A stretch of 64,000 bases of DNA, taken from NCBI GenBank assembly GCA_039679945.1, contig JBDKTY010000056.1:1-64000 (forward strand), given 5' to 3'. The DNA is from SbD1 sp039679945 (GTDB lineage Bacteria; Desulfobacterota; Syntrophobacteria; Syntrophobacterales; Syntrophobacteraceae). Position 1 is the first letter of the stretch; each line of letters opens with the position of its first letter. The notes under the pieces were generated by a model. It had not been told where the DNA came from. It did no database searches and saw only the letters and a program-made list of their open reading frames with translations. Positions 34,756 to 43,458 of this stretch are shown here, piece after piece. The position numbers and the translations under genes were made by a program.

Positions 34756-35787
34756 CTACTCCACCCAGTTGTAATCCATGGTCCGCCGGCGGGCGCGAAA
34801 CCCGGCCGATTCTATTATCCGGTGGATCTCTTCGACCGTCAGCCTGAAGCACACTCCGGCGGCGGCGACCACGTTCTCCTCTATCATGGTGGAGCCGAAA
34901 TCGTTGGCTCCGAAGAAGAGCGCCAACTGCGCCACCTTCGGGCCCATCGTCACCCAGGACGCCTGAATGTTGTCGAAATTGTCGAGAACGAGGCGGGATA
35001 CCGCCAGAAGCCTCAGATAGGAAACGGCCGTTTCCGGCTCCCTCTCAATGGCTGTATTCTTCGGCTGGAAAGCCCACGGAATGAACGCCGTGAATCCGCC
35101 CGTGCGATCCTGAAGGTCGCGCAGGGCGAAGAGGTGCTCCAACCTGTGCCGGGGGTCTTCCTCATGGCCGAACATCATGGTGGCGGTAGTGCGAAGCCCC
35201 TGCCCGTGCGCTTCTTCCATGACGGCGAGCCACTCGCGGACGGAACACTTGCGCGGGGAGACCCGCTCCCGGACCGAGTCCACCAGGATTTCCGCCCCAC
35301 CCCCCGGAATGGAATCGAGCCCGGCCGCCCCGAGGCGGGCGATCACGTCGCCGATGCTCGTCCGTTCGAGCCGTGCAAAATGTGCTATCTCCGGAGGCGA
35401 GAAGGCATGAATATGGATGGGGTAGCGTGCTTTTATGAAACGAAGCATTTCCTCGTAAAAGGAGAGCGGGAGATCGGGGTGATGGCCCCCCTGCATGAGG
35501 ATCTGGGTCCCTCCGAGCTCAAGCGTCTCCTCTATCTTGGCCGCAAGTTCGTCGCGTCCCAGGACGTAGCACTCGGGGTGACCCGGCGGGCGGTAAAAGG
35601 CACAGAACCGGCACCCGCAGACACAAACATTCGAGTAGTTGATATTCCGGTCGACGACATAGCTCACCACGGGGTCGGGATGCTTTTCCAGGCGCGCCGT
35701 ATGCGCCATCCGGCCGAGGCCGTGGAAGTCGGCCCCCTGGTAAAGCTCCCAGGCATCATCAAAGCTGAGACGGCCGTTTTCACTCAT
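34756..35787 (-). CDS. mqnC: Cyclic dehypoxanthinyl futalosine synthase MqnC
   Basis: A 343-residue radical SAM enzyme of menaquinone synthesis. The cluster motif CxxxCxxC is C55/C59/C62 (NVCVCGCRFCAF), followed by GGTQILMQGG, the MqnC signature, and PGGGAEIL. The ATG at 35787 overlaps the mqnE stop as ATGA and has a GGCGG-like SD; an ATG two codons earlier is possible. Paralogous to MqnE, next door. Confidence 0.95.
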   Translation of the reverse strand: MSENGRLSFDDAWELYQGADFHGLGRMAHTARLEKHPDPVVSYVVDRNINYSNVCVCGCRFCAFYRPPGHPECYVLGRDELAAKIEETLELGGTQILMQGGHHPDLPLSFYEEMLRFIKARYPIHIHAFSPPEIAHFARLERTSIGDVIARLGAAGLDSIPGGGAEILVDSVRERVSPRKCSVREWLAVMEEAHGQGLRTTATMMFGHEEDPRHRLEHLFALRDLQDRTGGFTAFIPWAFQPKNTAIEREPETAVSYLRLLAVSRLVLDNFDNIQASWVTMGPKVAQLALFFGANDFGSTMIEENVVAAAGVCFRLTVEEIHRIIESAGFRARRRTMDYNWVE

Positions 35788-36899
35788 TTGCATCCGCCGT
35801 TGTTGTCATGGATCTTCCTTTGAAAGAAGCTGTCACGTTCCACGGGCTCCAGCCCGGCTTCCCTGATAATCCGTTCAATCTCCGCGCGCGTGAGCCCCTG
35901 CTTGCTGTCCGCGCCCGCCATGTGCCCGATCTTCTCCTCGACGACGGTTCCGTCAAAATCGTCCGCCCCGTACAAGAGCGCCGTCTGAGCCAGCTTCACC
36001 GTGAGCATCACCCAGTAGGCCTTGATGTGCGGAATGTTGTCCAGCATCAGGCGGCTTACCGCGATCGTCTTCAGGTCGTCCACCCCGGTGGTGGGCGGCA
36101 GATAACTCAACTCGTTATTGGCGGGTTGAAAGGGCAGGGGAATGAAGCAAACGAACCCGCCGGTCACATCCTGAAGCTCGCGCAGCGCGGCCATGTGTTC
36201 CAGCCGTTCGCGCCGGGTCTCGATATGACCGTAGAGCATCGTCGCATTGGTCCTGATTCCGAGTTCGTGCGCCCGGCGAACGACTTCCAGCCAGCCCTTG
36301 CCGTCAATTTTTTCGGGACAAAGCCGTTCTCGGATGCGCCTGCTGAAAACTTCGGCGCCGCCTCCGGGGAGCATCCGCAGTCCGGCGGCTTTCAGCCGTG
36401 TCAACACTTCACTGACCGTGATGGACTCGTTGCGCGCGAAATGCGCGATCTCCACCGCCGTGAAAGCCTTGATGATGGATTTCGGCCGCAGTGCCCTGAC
36501 TTTTCGAAGCAGATCTTCAAAATGAGAAAGCGGAAGCTCGGGGTGACAGCCGCCCACGATATGAATTTCGGTGAGGTCCTCTTCCTGGGCGGCTATCCTG
36601 TCCAGGATCTCGCGCTCGGAGAGTTCAAAGGCGAGCGGTTCTCCCTTCTTCTTGCTGAAGGCGCAGAATCGGCACCCGTTCACGCATATGTTCGAATAGT
36701 TGATGTGCCGGTTCACCACGTAATAGGCCGAGTTGCCGTGAAGCCGCGTCCTCACCCGGTGGGCGAGCGAGCCGAGAGCGTTCATGTCCCGGCAGGCAAA
36801 GAGCCTTTCCCCGTCCTCCATGCTCAATCTCTCAGCCGCCGCCAGTTTGTCGGCGATATCCGAAAGACCGAGCTTCGTGTAAAACCCTGAGTCAAACAT
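35784..36899 (-). CDS. mqnE: Aminofutalosine synthase MqnE
   Basis: A 371-residue radical SAM enzyme that joins 3-enolpyruvylbenzoate with SAM-derived adenosyl to give aminofutalosine. The motif CxxxCxxC is C72/C76/C79 (NICVNGCRFCAF), followed by IHIVGGCHPELP and the MLPGGGAEVF block typical of MqnE. The frame extends to 37097, but the ATG at 36899 starts the conserved protein and overlaps the TetR stop by 8 bp, so translation is coupled. Confidence 0.95.
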   Translation of the reverse strand: MFDSGFYTKLGLSDIADKLAAAERLSMEDGERLFACRDMNALGSLAHRVRTRLHGNSAYYVVNRHINYSNICVNGCRFCAFSKKKGEPLAFELSEREILDRIAAQEEDLTEIHIVGGCHPELPLSHFEDLLRKVRALRPKSIIKAFTAVEIAHFARNESITVSEVLTRLKAAGLRMLPGGGAEVFSRRIRERLCPEKIDGKGWLEVVRRAHELGIRTNATMLYGHIETRRERLEHMAALRELQDVTGGFVCFIPLPFQPANNELSYLPPTTGVDDLKTIAVSRLMLDNIPHIKAYWVMLTVKLAQTALLYGADDFDGTVVEEKIGHMAGADSKQGLTRAEIERIIREAGLEPVERDSFFQRKIHDNNGGCK

Positions 36900-37596
36900 T
36901 GCCGTCACCCGTACACATTGTCGCCGGTTCCAGACCCGCGCCGTTGTCTTTTTTCGGAACACCCATTCCCGAGCGCAGCATATCCACGAATTGTGCTGCC
37001 CTGCGTTCGAGATCGGCGTCTTCCGCCTGGTAGATATGGGCGCCCGCATCCAGAAAAGGCACGCAGTATGCCTGAAGAAACCTGTCCATGAGCGCATCCA
37101 GCAGGAAGACGGTCATCTCCGTATCGAGATCCGGGCGGAGGTCTCCGCGCGCGATGCCGGCCCGGACGATGGGACGAAGATATTCGGCGGAGAAAAGGTG
37201 CACCTGCTGCAGAAATTCGGCGCGCAGCGGAAAGTCTTCCTGGAAGATCATCTTGAGATATATGCGATAGACCCGGGGGTGGCCTTTTATAAACCGTATC
37301 CCGGCCAGGGTGCTTTTCCTGATCCGCTCGAAAAAATCCGCGTCCGAAGTCTCCCGCTTCACTTGCCGCAGGGAATGCCTCACGAGTTCGACCGCATGGT
37401 TGAAGATTACGTGAAAAAGTCCTTCCTTGCTCCCGAAGTACTGAAAGAGGGACCCCTTGGCGATCCCTATCCGGTCCACCATCCGGTTGACGCTTGCCTG
37501 ACGAAATCCGTGAATCGAGAATTCGTCCACCGCGGCGTCCAATATTCTTGTCTTCTTCGATTCGTCGAGTTTATTGAAAATATCGCTTGGAACCAT
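36892..37596 (-). CDS. TetR-family regulator of the mqn operon
   Basis: A 234-residue repressor-type protein. The N-terminal TetR helix-turn-helix (TRILDAAVDEFSIHGFRQASVNRMVDRIGIAKGSLF pattern, about 14-60) is clear; the ligand domain shows no specific match. The ATG at 37596 follows GGGG by 6 nt; the longer frame begins inside the operator. It leads the mqn genes, overlaps mqnE, and sits behind a palindromic operator, so it very probably controls itself and menaquinone synthesis. The ligand is unknown. Confidence 0.88.
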   Translation of the reverse strand: MVPSDIFNKLDESKKTRILDAAVDEFSIHGFRQASVNRMVDRIGIAKGSLFQYFGSKEGLFHVIFNHAVELVRHSLRQVKRETSDADFFERIRKSTLAGIRFIKGHPRVYRIYLKMIFQEDFPLRAEFLQQVHLFSAEYLRPIVRAGIARGDLRPDLDTEMTVFLLDALMDRFLQAYCVPFLDAGAHIYQAEDADLERRAAQFVDMLRSGMGVPKKDNGAGLEPATMCTGDGNV

Positions 37597-37637
37597 TGCG
37601 AACCCCGCTGGATGGGAAACCTTCGGCCTCAAAAAAA

Positions 37638-37693
37638 TGACCACCCGGTCAGTGACCAGGTGGTCATTATATGGAAAGCTGGTTCGTTGTCAA
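37638..37693 (-). promoter_or_regulatory. Consensus promoter and TetR operator of the mqn operon
   Basis: On the minus strand TTGACA (37688-37693), 16-bp spacer and TATAAT (37666-37671) are both perfect hexamers. Directly downstream, a 29-bp palindrome (37638-37666) has arms TGACCACC and GGTGGTCA with inner GGTCA and TGACC, and a single mismatched pair apart from the centre. It covers the expected transcription start, a classic repression site. Confidence 0.82.
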
Positions 37694-37824
37694 ATGTACA
37701 TTCGCGTACCGGCCAAAAGAGCCGGCGGGAAGGGCTCATTCAGCGCTCCGGCCCCGGGTATCGGGCCGCGGGTGGCTGCGGGCGCATCTTCGGAGCCGGA
37801 TAGCCAACGACTGACGTTTACTGA

Positions 37825-39108
37825 CTAGCGCAGACCCCTGGCCATTCGAAATGCTTCGGGGCGCCCGCGCAGGCGCCAGTTCATAATGGGGGCGAGGAGC
37901 GCTCCCAGCCCGAGACTCACCCAGGCCAGGCCCCAGGCGAGGGTCTCGGATGAATTCGGAGTGGCCCGTACCAGGTCCAGCACAAGTCCGAAGACCCACG
38001 GGCTGATGGCTCCGGCTCCAAACCCCATTACGGAACGCACCGCGTACGCGGCGCCGATGAGAGGGGGTTCAACAAGTTCTGTCAGGGCCGTGGAGTAGAT
38101 GGATGAGTCGGCGATAGAGGAAAGGTTGTAGCATGCGGCAATCATGAAGAGTACTGAAAGGGGCCAGCCGGCCATCCAGCCGAAAGTGAACGAAAAACCG
38201 ATGCTTATGCAGGAGAAGAGGAGAAGGGTGCGGGTTCTTCCCCACCTGTCCGAGAGATCGCCTCCGATCAGGCTGCCGAGCATGCTTGTGAAATAGGTCA
38301 ATCCCGAAAGCAGCACACCAAGCTCGATCGCCGTCTCCGGGGCATTCTGACCCGGCGCGCTCTGGGCGGCGGCGGCCAGAAAGGCCGGCAGCCAGGCCCA
38401 CATTCCGAGAAGTTCCCAGCAGTGAAACGTATATGCGAGCATCGAGAGCAGGGCGGGCCTGTTTCTGAGTACCGCCGGGATAGCTGTTCGCATTGCCTTG
38501 TTTCGCGCGCCGGCATGGACGATGTTGGGTGTGTTTCGTAAAGCCAGCAAAGAGATGGCCAGTCCGACGGCGGGCATGGTACAGGTCACCAGAATGGCAA
38601 GGCGCCAGCCTCCCAGAGGAAAAAGCCTGCTTGCGAGCATTATGGAAAGGGCATAGCCAAGGGAACTGGCGGCGAGATAAAAACCCATTGCCCGCCCTCT
38701 TGTCGAGGGTGGAAAGCGTTCCGCGATGATGGTGAGACCCGGGGTGTATGATCCGCCCGAGCAGAGTCCGGCAAGACCATAAAGCATGAGACCCGACCAG
38801 AAACCGGAGGAAAAGAGCGCAAAAACAAGAGCAGCGATGCTGGCCGCGACAGCGCTCCACATGTAGGTTCTTTTTGCCCCGAACCGGTCACACAGAAATC
38901 CGACCCCAAAAAGGGAGATCATGTAGCCGACGTGCCAGGCCGACTGGACCATGCCCGCGCGTGCCGCGCTCATCTGCCAGTCGATCCGCAGGAGCGGAAG
39001 GGCCGCTGAATAAATCGTGAAGATGAAACTGAAGCCCGCGCGGGCAAGGCAAAAGAGAGTGAGCCAGCGAATATCGGTTGTGGGGGCGCGAGGAACAGCA
39101 TGCTGCAT
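37825..39108 (-). CDS. MFS transporter
   Basis: A 427-residue inner-membrane carrier with about twelve predicted helices in two halves. The loop 2-3 motif appears as CDRFGAKRTYM and its second-half echo as DRWGRTRT, as in the major facilitator superfamily. The substrate is not evident; the sequence resembles the broad nitrate/sugar-phosphate-like group of MFS permeases only in general terms. It stands alone, about 130 bp beyond the mqn promoter and read in the same direction. Confidence 0.85.
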   Translation of the reverse strand: MQHAVPRAPTTDIRWLTLFCLARAGFSFIFTIYSAALPLLRIDWQMSAARAGMVQSAWHVGYMISLFGVGFLCDRFGAKRTYMWSAVAASIAALVFALFSSGFWSGLMLYGLAGLCSGGSYTPGLTIIAERFPPSTRGRAMGFYLAASSLGYALSIMLASRLFPLGGWRLAILVTCTMPAVGLAISLLALRNTPNIVHAGARNKAMRTAIPAVLRNRPALLSMLAYTFHCWELLGMWAWLPAFLAAAAQSAPGQNAPETAIELGVLLSGLTYFTSMLGSLIGGDLSDRWGRTRTLLLFSCISIGFSFTFGWMAGWPLSVLFMIAACYNLSSIADSSIYSTALTELVEPPLIGAAYAVRSVMGFGAGAISPWVFGLVLDLVRATPNSSETLAWGLAWVSLGLGALLAPIMNWRLRGRPEAFRMARGLR

Positions 39109-39347
39109 GGCCGGGTACTGATCCCTTCATATCTGTTTTCTCTTCGATACTCCTCAAGAAACAGCTCATCGACAATACTGATGGAAATTTATCCGGAAAC
39201 GGATTCCTCTCCCATTCGCGCTCGGATTATCCGGGGCTCAATTGTGCCAGATCCTGGACTCGATGGAAATAGAGTGAATCGCGGCGGCTCGGGATTATAG
39301 TCGAATTTTTGCTGCGCGGGTGTATGCGGTAAAGTTCGGAGGAAGGG

Positions 39348-39470
39348 TTAGCTGGGTCTTTCGGTGAAGACATACTCTCTTTGGCACCTGGGGCACCGGA
39401 GGATTACCCGGTCTTTAGCCTCGAGTTTCAGGTCGATCCGGGTCCCGCATGTGTCGCAGCGCCTGCACAT
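39348..39470 (-). CDS. Very small zinc-ribbon protein
   Basis: A 40-residue frame starting MCRRCDTCG with the second knuckle CPRCQ, i.e. two CxxC pairs about 19 residues apart. GGGGA lies 6 nt upstream of the ATG at 39470. Too short for family assignment; it may be a small stand-alone zinc finger. A longer frame to 39620 is possible but its extra part looks non-coding. Confidence 0.5.
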   Translation of the reverse strand: MCRRCDTCGTRIDLKLEAKDRVILRCPRCQREYVFTERPS

Positions 39471-39747
39471 GAGCATTCCCCGTAAACGGGGAGGAGGACC
39501 TGGACCATCTGTACAAGAACGGGGCATGACCTGACTTTCTCCCTGAAATCCTATCCCTTCAACCAAAGGTCTCAATTGCGTCTTTCGCCGTGTGCCGGTT
39601 TTTTTCTCGGAGAAGAGCACTTTGAGAATTTATGACTCAAAACGGTGGAAAAGTAAAGAGAGTTGCGGGCGGGAGCACCGAGAGGAGCGCGGGGCAATGC
39701 TCCGGGAAGATGGATATCCTGAATGGGATGGAACCGGCAAACAAGAA

Positions 39748-39780
39748 ACCGCCGGCGGTTTTCCCGGCGGCGGTAGCAAG
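39748..39780 (-). terminator. Terminator of the fliD-fliS operon
   Basis: On the minus strand an 11-bp stem with one mismatch (ACCGCCGCCGG with CCGCCGGCGGT) is followed by TTTCTTGTTT, about 20 bp after the last flagellar gene. Confidence 0.75.
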
Positions 39781-39796
39781 GTATTTCCGAAGGGAC

Positions 39797-40141
39797 TTAT
39801 CTGTGGTAGGCGCGAATGGCGTGTCTCGTCTTCGACAGACCGATCAGTTGTCGGGATGCCTCCGCTTTTGCCTTTTCAACGACATCCATGCTCAGTATAA
39901 GCTGGGCCTGGACCGCTCTGACAGATCCCTGGATACTCGATTTGTCTTTCATGCTCTCCAATGCCTGGGGCAGCACTTTTTTCAGATCTTCCAACCGCTG
40001 TTCGCACGCGCTGGTAAGCGCCGCCACGTTGATATCGGGGTTCTTATCGTATGCCGACATCTGCCTGGTGTAGCTCAAGAGCTGGGCTAATATGCGGGAG
40101 GAAGTCCGAACGGGATCTTCCGATGTGTCGACTTCAACCAT
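39797..40141 (-). CDS. Flagellar FliT/FlgN-like small helical protein
   Basis: A 114-residue all-helical protein encoded directly after fliS. In this position flagellar operons usually carry FliT, the chaperone of the FliD cap. I see no strong FliT signature, so the name rests on position, size and helical pattern. GGAG lies 8 nt before the ATG at 40141; the longer frame overlaps fliS and is unlikely. The C terminus (KTRHAIRAYHR) is basic. Confidence 0.6.
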   Translation of the reverse strand: MVEVDTSEDPVRTSSRILAQLLSYTRQMSAYDKNPDINVAALTSACEQRLEDLKKVLPQALESMKDKSSIQGSVRAVQAQLILSMDVVEKAKAEASRQLIGLSKTRHAIRAYHR

Positions 40142-40169
40142 TGTCAACTCTCCGACTGTGAGATCCAGT

Positions 40170-40598
40170 TTAAATGGATGCTTGCCAGCGCGGCGCCTGG
40201 GCCGCGGGGGATGCCATGGGATGGGGATTGCGGAGTTTGATTTCCTCCCATGCCCCCTGGAGTTCAGCAAGAATCTTGGCAAGCTGACCGTAGATGGAGG
40301 TATCCTGACGGCTGTTTATGCCGATCAACTGCCGAAGAATGAAATTGTAGAGCCGGCTGAGGTTGCGGGCGATGTCACCGCCTCTTTCGTAATCGAGGCC
40401 GACCAGAAGCTCGGTAATGATGTCCTGGGCGTGTCTGATTTTGACGTAGGCATCATCCATCCTGGACATTTCATGAAGCTGCCTTGCTTCATTCAAGTCG
40501 CGGATTGCGGTGTCGTAGCAAAGGATGATGAGTTGGAGCGGATCAGCCGTTTCGACTGCTGTCTTCTGGTAGTTGTTCACTGCATAATTAGGCGCCAT
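40170..40598 (-). CDS. fliS: Flagellar export chaperone FliS
   Basis: A 142-residue four-helix chaperone that holds flagellin before export. The N terminus NYAVNNYQKTAVETADPLQL matches FliS well, as does LIILCYDTAIRDL. The ATG at 40598 follows GGAG by 8 nt; an upstream GTG is closer to the SD and less likely. Between fliD and the FliT-like gene; flagellin itself is not in this window. Confidence 0.93.
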   Translation of the reverse strand: MAPNYAVNNYQKTAVETADPLQLIILCYDTAIRDLNEARQLHEMSRMDDAYVKIRHAQDIITELLVGLDYERGGDIARNLSRLYNFILRQLIGINSRQDTSIYGQLAKILAELQGAWEEIKLRNPHPMASPAAQAPRWQASI

Positions 40599-40648
40599 TT
40601 CCACTTCTCCTGCAAAAGGTCTGTCTATTAATTAGAACCAAATCAGCG

Positions 40649-40675
40649 AACCGGTAACGCAATCCGTTATCGGTT
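40649..40675. other. Hairpin in the fliD-fliS spacer
   Basis: AACCGGTAACG and CGTTATCGGTT arms (one mismatch, 5-nt loop). It lies in the 98-bp spacer and could protect the fliD mRNA end or moderate read-through into fliS. Confidence 0.5.
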
Positions 40676-40696
40676 AATCTCCGGGTTCGAGGGATA

Positions 40697-43075
40697 CTAG
40701 CCAAAATAGGAACTCAGGTAACTTTGCATGGATTGGAGTTTCGTCACCGCCGAATCCATGTTCTGAAACTGCGTCTTCAAAAGAGTCATCTTTTTGTCGA
40801 TAAGGTCTTCCTGAGAAGTTATTTTCTCGTTGAGCTTATCTATGTTGTTCTGAAGGGTTGATTCCTCGGTCGTGACGGTGCCGTTGATCGAATCGGTGTA
40901 CATGTCCGTCAGGCTTGCAAGCACACTGGCCAGACCCCGCGTGAAGGTGACTGAAACCGTGCTGGGGGCGGTACTGCCCGAATAGGTGAGACCCAGGCCA
41001 TTGGCTCCGCTGGACGAATCGCTCAGGTAGAGTATGCTTCCGCTTCCGGTCCCCGTCTTGCCGTCGATTGTCCCCGCGATGCTCGACCCGTTCGCGTAGA
41101 GCTGGGAGATATTCACGGTATAAGTGCCGGATTTGGTCGAACTGCCACTGTAGGCGTACTGGACAGTGCCGTCCGATGAGGAGACTGAATTACCGAAGAG
41201 GTTCTTCACATCATTGAAACTGGTCGCGAGCGCATCCTTGAAGATGCTTGAATCGAGAGAGAGTGTATTGTCCGACCCAATCGTAATTCCCACATCCGAC
41301 ATGTATTTGATCGTGGAGGAGCCTACCTTCGCCAGCATCGCCTCCTGGAGGCTGTTCTTGATTGACTTGAGGACATTGTCCCCGAAGAGGACCCCGCCGG
41401 TCTTTTTGCTGTCGGTGTTGTAATCCATTTGCTCATTTACGAAACTGATGACCTGGTTGTACGCTTTGAGCATGGCATTGACGTTGTCTTCAATCGTCTG
41501 ATTGTCGGTGGCCACGTCAACCGTGATGGTGGTATCGGGGGATGCCTTGAGCAAGTTGAGGGTTACACCGGTGACGGCATCCGTGACTTTGTTCGTCGCA
41601 CTGCTCATGCTTACACCATCGACGGTGAAAGAAGCATCCTTTCCTTCCTGCAGGACTTTCTTGCTAACTGTACCCACGGTACCGAAAGAGCCAAAATCGA
41701 GGGTGCCGGCGTTGGCGCCGGTGATGGTCGTGGCGAGAGAAACCGCCAGGGAACTGGTACCGGTGGCATTGTCCACAACCTGGATTTTTCCGTCACTGGT
41801 GAGGCTGGCCGTGACATTCCCGAAAAGGCTCTCTACCTGGTTCAGAAGGTCTCCGACAGTTGTTGTGTCGGTTATTGCGAGATCGGTCGCGGCAACCGCG
41901 GTCCCATCATGTGTTGTGCCGGAGATGGTTATTTTGTCACCATCAGTGCGGGTGAGATACCCATACATGTCCGTGATTTTGGTCGCGTCGGTGACGGGCG
42001 CCGAACCATCGGTTGTGTTCGCGACGCTCGAGGACACACCCGTTTGATCCGAGCGGTTCCCTTCGACAAGCCCAAGTGCCTGGAGGACGTTATTGCTGTC
42101 GGACCATGATGACATGCCCTCGATTTGCAGCCAATAGGTGGTTTTGAGGCTGTCGCCCGTGCTGGTGGTAACGGCCTCGGTTTTCGACGCGATGGAGGCG
42201 GAAATCCCGGCGGCTTTGAGGTCGGAGAGGATAGAATCCGTCCCGTCGAGGGATTTTGTCAAATCGAGTGTTACGGATGCCCCGTTGATGGTGACCGTAC
42301 CCGACAGGTCCTGGCTGGCTATCCCGAGCAGCGATTCCACGGAAGTGGATGAACTGGAGAAACCATCGCTTTGGGCGCCGCCCGTAATCGAGTTCTTTAT
42401 GACTGTCCCTGTCCCGTTAAAACCCAGGGAAGCCAGCGTATCGGTTGACGAACCGTTTTGAAGACTGATGCCGCCGGACCCTGTGTCTCCACTGGTAAGC
42501 ACGAGCCGATAGGAGTTGTTGGATTCCTGGAGGATGCTGGCGGTAACCCCCGATGGCTCATCCCCGGAATTTACCGCATTGATTTTTGTTTGAAGGGTTT
42601 TAAGGGTGTCGGTGGCGTCTACCGTGACCGCATTGCCGTTGACCAGGATGGTTCCGCTTACATTCAGCGCGGTTGTATTGGAGCTGTAGGAATTGGAACC
42701 GAGTTTTTCAGCCGTGGCGGTATTTTTGACGACAACATCGTAGCTGCCCGTGCTTGCCGAGGACGTGGCTGTCGCGGACAACACGTCTTCAGCGTCCACG
42801 CTCGTGGAAGATGAGTGCAGGGTTGTAGAGTAGGCATTGAAGGCGTCGTCCGCCGTGAGCGCATCGGAGGCATCCTGGAGAGAGCTCAGATAGCCCGCGA
42901 AGCTTTGCCAGGCGGTCAGTTGACTTGTATAAGTCGTAATCTTGTTCGACAGAAGAGTTACTTTCTGCTCTTCCACCTGCTTGAGCTTCGTGATGATGCT
43001 GTCGTAATCGATCCCGCTTCCGAGTCCGGTTACGCTGATACCCGACGATGTTGACGATGTGGACGAAGTTGCCAT
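40697..43075 (-). CDS. fliD: Flagellar filament cap protein FliD
   Basis: A 792-residue cap protein, well above the roughly 470 residues of enteric FliD. The N-terminal FliD_N region (TGLGSGIDYDSIITKLKQVE) and the C-terminal FliD_C region ending in coiled coil (DKKMTLLKTQFQNMDSAVTK) are clear. Between them lies a very long Ser/Thr/Gly-rich hypervariable section with repeated hook-like units such as SGTILVNGNAVTVD, SGTVTINGASVTLD. GGAGG lies 5 nt before the ATG at 43075. The surface-exposed region is expected to vary among strains. Confidence 0.95.
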   Translation of the reverse strand: MATSSTSSTSSGISVTGLGSGIDYDSIITKLKQVEEQKVTLLSNKITTYTSQLTAWQSFAGYLSSLQDASDALTADDAFNAYSTTLHSSSTSVDAEDVLSATATSSASTGSYDVVVKNTATAEKLGSNSYSSNTTALNVSGTILVNGNAVTVDATDTLKTLQTKINAVNSGDEPSGVTASILQESNNSYRLVLTSGDTGSGGISLQNGSSTDTLASLGFNGTGTVIKNSITGGAQSDGFSSSSTSVESLLGIASQDLSGTVTINGASVTLDLTKSLDGTDSILSDLKAAGISASIASKTEAVTTSTGDSLKTTYWLQIEGMSSWSDSNNVLQALGLVEGNRSDQTGVSSSVANTTDGSAPVTDATKITDMYGYLTRTDGDKITISGTTHDGTAVAATDLAITDTTTVGDLLNQVESLFGNVTASLTSDGKIQVVDNATGTSSLAVSLATTITGANAGTLDFGSFGTVGTVSKKVLQEGKDASFTVDGVSMSSATNKVTDAVTGVTLNLLKASPDTTITVDVATDNQTIEDNVNAMLKAYNQVISFVNEQMDYNTDSKKTGGVLFGDNVLKSIKNSLQEAMLAKVGSSTIKYMSDVGITIGSDNTLSLDSSIFKDALATSFNDVKNLFGNSVSSSDGTVQYAYSGSSTKSGTYTVNISQLYANGSSIAGTIDGKTGTGSGSILYLSDSSSGANGLGLTYSGSTAPSTVSVTFTRGLASVLASLTDMYTDSINGTVTTEESTLQNNIDKLNEKITSQEDLIDKKMTLLKTQFQNMDSAVTKLQSMQSYLSSYFG

Positions 43076-43458
43076 TACTACCTCCTGGGTTAGGAACATC
43101 TTCGCTTGCTGATATATCGTCAAACGGCGGCGAAAGCTTTAGGCCTTTTTGGAGCAAGGAGGTCCCGGTCGCCAACTATCTTTCCCGCCTAAGTGTTGCC
43201 CGGTTACTCATATGCCCCGCCCGGTCGCGACTGGCGCGTATTAGCCCTTTTGAGGCGAGCCGGATTGGAGTAACATAACGAAAGCTACCATTCCTGAGAT
43301 AATCAATCGGGAGCAGTGCACGACGACTTGAGTGACTTGTCGTGACGGGGCTGTGACGATCGGTGAAGGCGCGAAGACTCCGGGATCGAGAATTTCTACA
43401 CTTTGCATTCACTTTTGTAATTGACCTGATATCGCTTGATTGACTAGATTTGGGCGCT
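43076..43458. other. Divergent fliD-lptF intergenic region
   Basis: 383 bp with the fliD promoter candidate near its left end. Towards lptF, TTGACC at 43421-43426 is a possible -35 element but no well-spaced -10 box fits. Nothing else recognised. Confidence 0.5.
43114..43141 (-). promoter_or_regulatory. Candidate sigma-28 flagellar promoter
   Basis: On the minus strand TAAAGCTT (43134-43141), 12-nt spacer, then GACGATAT (43114-43121), close to the sigma-28 consensus TAAAGTTT-N11-GCCGATAA, about 40 bp before the fliD start. Confidence 0.5.
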
